Below, in pieces: positions 63,348 through 64,000 of a DNA stretch of 64,000 nucleotides. A program made the position numbers and the translations under genes. The notes beneath the pieces were generated by a model that was not told the origin of the DNA, made no database searches, and saw nothing but the letters and a program-made list of their open reading frames with translations. This stretch comes from Ornithorhynchus anatinus. Taxonomy: Eukaryota > Chordata > Mammalia > Monotremata > Ornithorhynchidae. Where the stretch lies: assembly GCF_004115215.2 (NCBI RefSeq), contig NC_041748.1, positions 16,544,337-16,608,336 on the forward strand. The letters are read 5' to 3'. Each line of letters opens with the position of its first letter. Position 1 is the stretch's first letter.

Positions 63348-63355
63348 CTTTAAAG
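63348..63355 (-). promoter_or_regulatory. TATA-like box upstream of NOXO1
   Basis: CTTTAAAG lies 46-53 bases upstream of the NOXO1 ATG on the minus strand, within GC-rich, otherwise unique sequence. Position suits a TATA-like element with a short 5' UTR; function is inferred. Confidence 0.4.
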
Positions 63356-63414
63356 AGGGGTCAGGGGAGGGGCCACCTGGACAAACCACAGGACCCCGCC
63401 CCCACCCCACAGAG

Positions 63415-63960
63415 ATGATGATAATATTTATTAAGCACTTACTATGGGCCAAGCACTGTTCTGAGTGCTAGGCTGCGTTCCTAGGTGTTGCTTTTGTTAC
63501 CAAAGTGCCTTATCTTATTTAGTTATTTACTCCTCACAACACCCCTGCGAGGTAAGGTTCGTTCATGCATTCATTCAATGGTATTGATTGAGTGCTTACT
63601 GCGTGCAGAGCACTGTACTAAACGCTTGGGAGCATAAAATTCAGCAGCAAATAAGAGACAATCCCTACCCCACACCAGGCTCACAGTCTAGAAGGGGAGA
63701 GACAGATAACAAAACAAGGAAATATTGAATATAGTGGGTAGAGCCCGGTTCTGGGAGTCAGAAGGCTTTACCGCAAGTCTGCTGTGTGACCTTGGACAAG
63801 TCGCTTCACTTCTCTGGGCCTCAGTTCCCTCATCCGGACAATGGGGATGGACAACATGAATCCCACGTGGGGCAGAGACTGTGTCCAACCTCTTTAACTT
63901 GTTTCTACCCCAGTGCTTGGGCCATAGTAAATGCTGAAGGAGAACTCTAATAATAATAAT
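63415..63960. repeat. Terminal repeat cluster upstream of NOXO1
   Basis: It contains a Mon-1 piece at 63415-63470 (minus), a MIR-like remnant at 63490-63565 (ACTCCTCACAACACCCCTGC), an L2 end at 63568-63730 (minus) and Mon-1 at 63730-63960 (plus). No gene signal before the window ends. Confidence 0.75.
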
Positions 63961-64000
63961 CAGGATAATTGCGATGATTCCATGCCCGCCTCGGCCAGAG

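Overview
This is eukaryotic DNA, almost certainly from a monotreme and most likely platypus. The gaps and introns are packed with one tRNA-derived CORE-SINE (Mon-1 type: a head resembling GTGGCTCAGTGG, a GGGTTCTAATCCC B-box-like block, and a (TTA)n tail) and with 3' ends of L2 LINEs. These families dominate monotreme genomes. The genes are spliced, with vertebrate GT-AG introns, and read clearly as orthologs of a human 16p13.3 gene block. Family and human comparisons are from memory; no search was run.

Layout: 1-7.9 kb is repeats plus a small orphan GC island (4.0-4.26 kb). MSRB1 (minus, 4 exons) is at 8.2-13.5 kb, with an in-frame UGA selenocysteine codon and a recognisable SECIS in its 3' UTR. 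RPL3L (minus, 9 of 10 exons found) is at 16.4-23.4 kb. 23.4-28.6 kb is a repeat-rich gap. RPS2 (minus) is at 28.6-31.6 kb and NDUFB10 (plus) at 31.9-35.8 kb; they are head to head and share a promoter of about 280 bp. At 37.5-37.75 kb there is an isolated TATA/CCAAT/GC-box promoter with a tiny TOP-like first exon, at the expected place of the snoRNA host gene SNHG9. RNF151 (plus) is at 39.7-45.5 kb, TBL3 (plus, 22 exons) at 48.5-59.3 kb and NOXO1 (minus, 8 exons) at 59.45-63.3 kb, tail to tail with TBL3. The last 700 bases are repeats.

The genes do not form one pathway. RPS2, RPL3L, TBL3 (UTP13, small-subunit processome) and the putative snoRNA host all concern ribosomes. NDUFB10 is a complex I subunit. 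MSRB1 repairs oxidised methionine, NOXO1 organises the NOX1 oxidase, and RNF151 is a testis-type RING protein.

The most interesting observations are: the RPS2/NDUFB10 pair is divergent here, whereas in human it is convergent and in the opposite order; the shared promoter carries duplicated ZNF143/THAP11-like elements with BANP-like and NRF1-like palindromes; the TBL3 promoter carries three 40-bp tandem units each with a YY1-like motif; there are twin CTCF-like motifs upstream of MSRB1; NDUFB10 intron 1 holds a decayed tRNA-Ile(AAU) copy next to a five-unit tandem array made from pieces of L2 and Mon-1. I found no prokaryotic-type system, CRISPR array or intact mobile-element gene.
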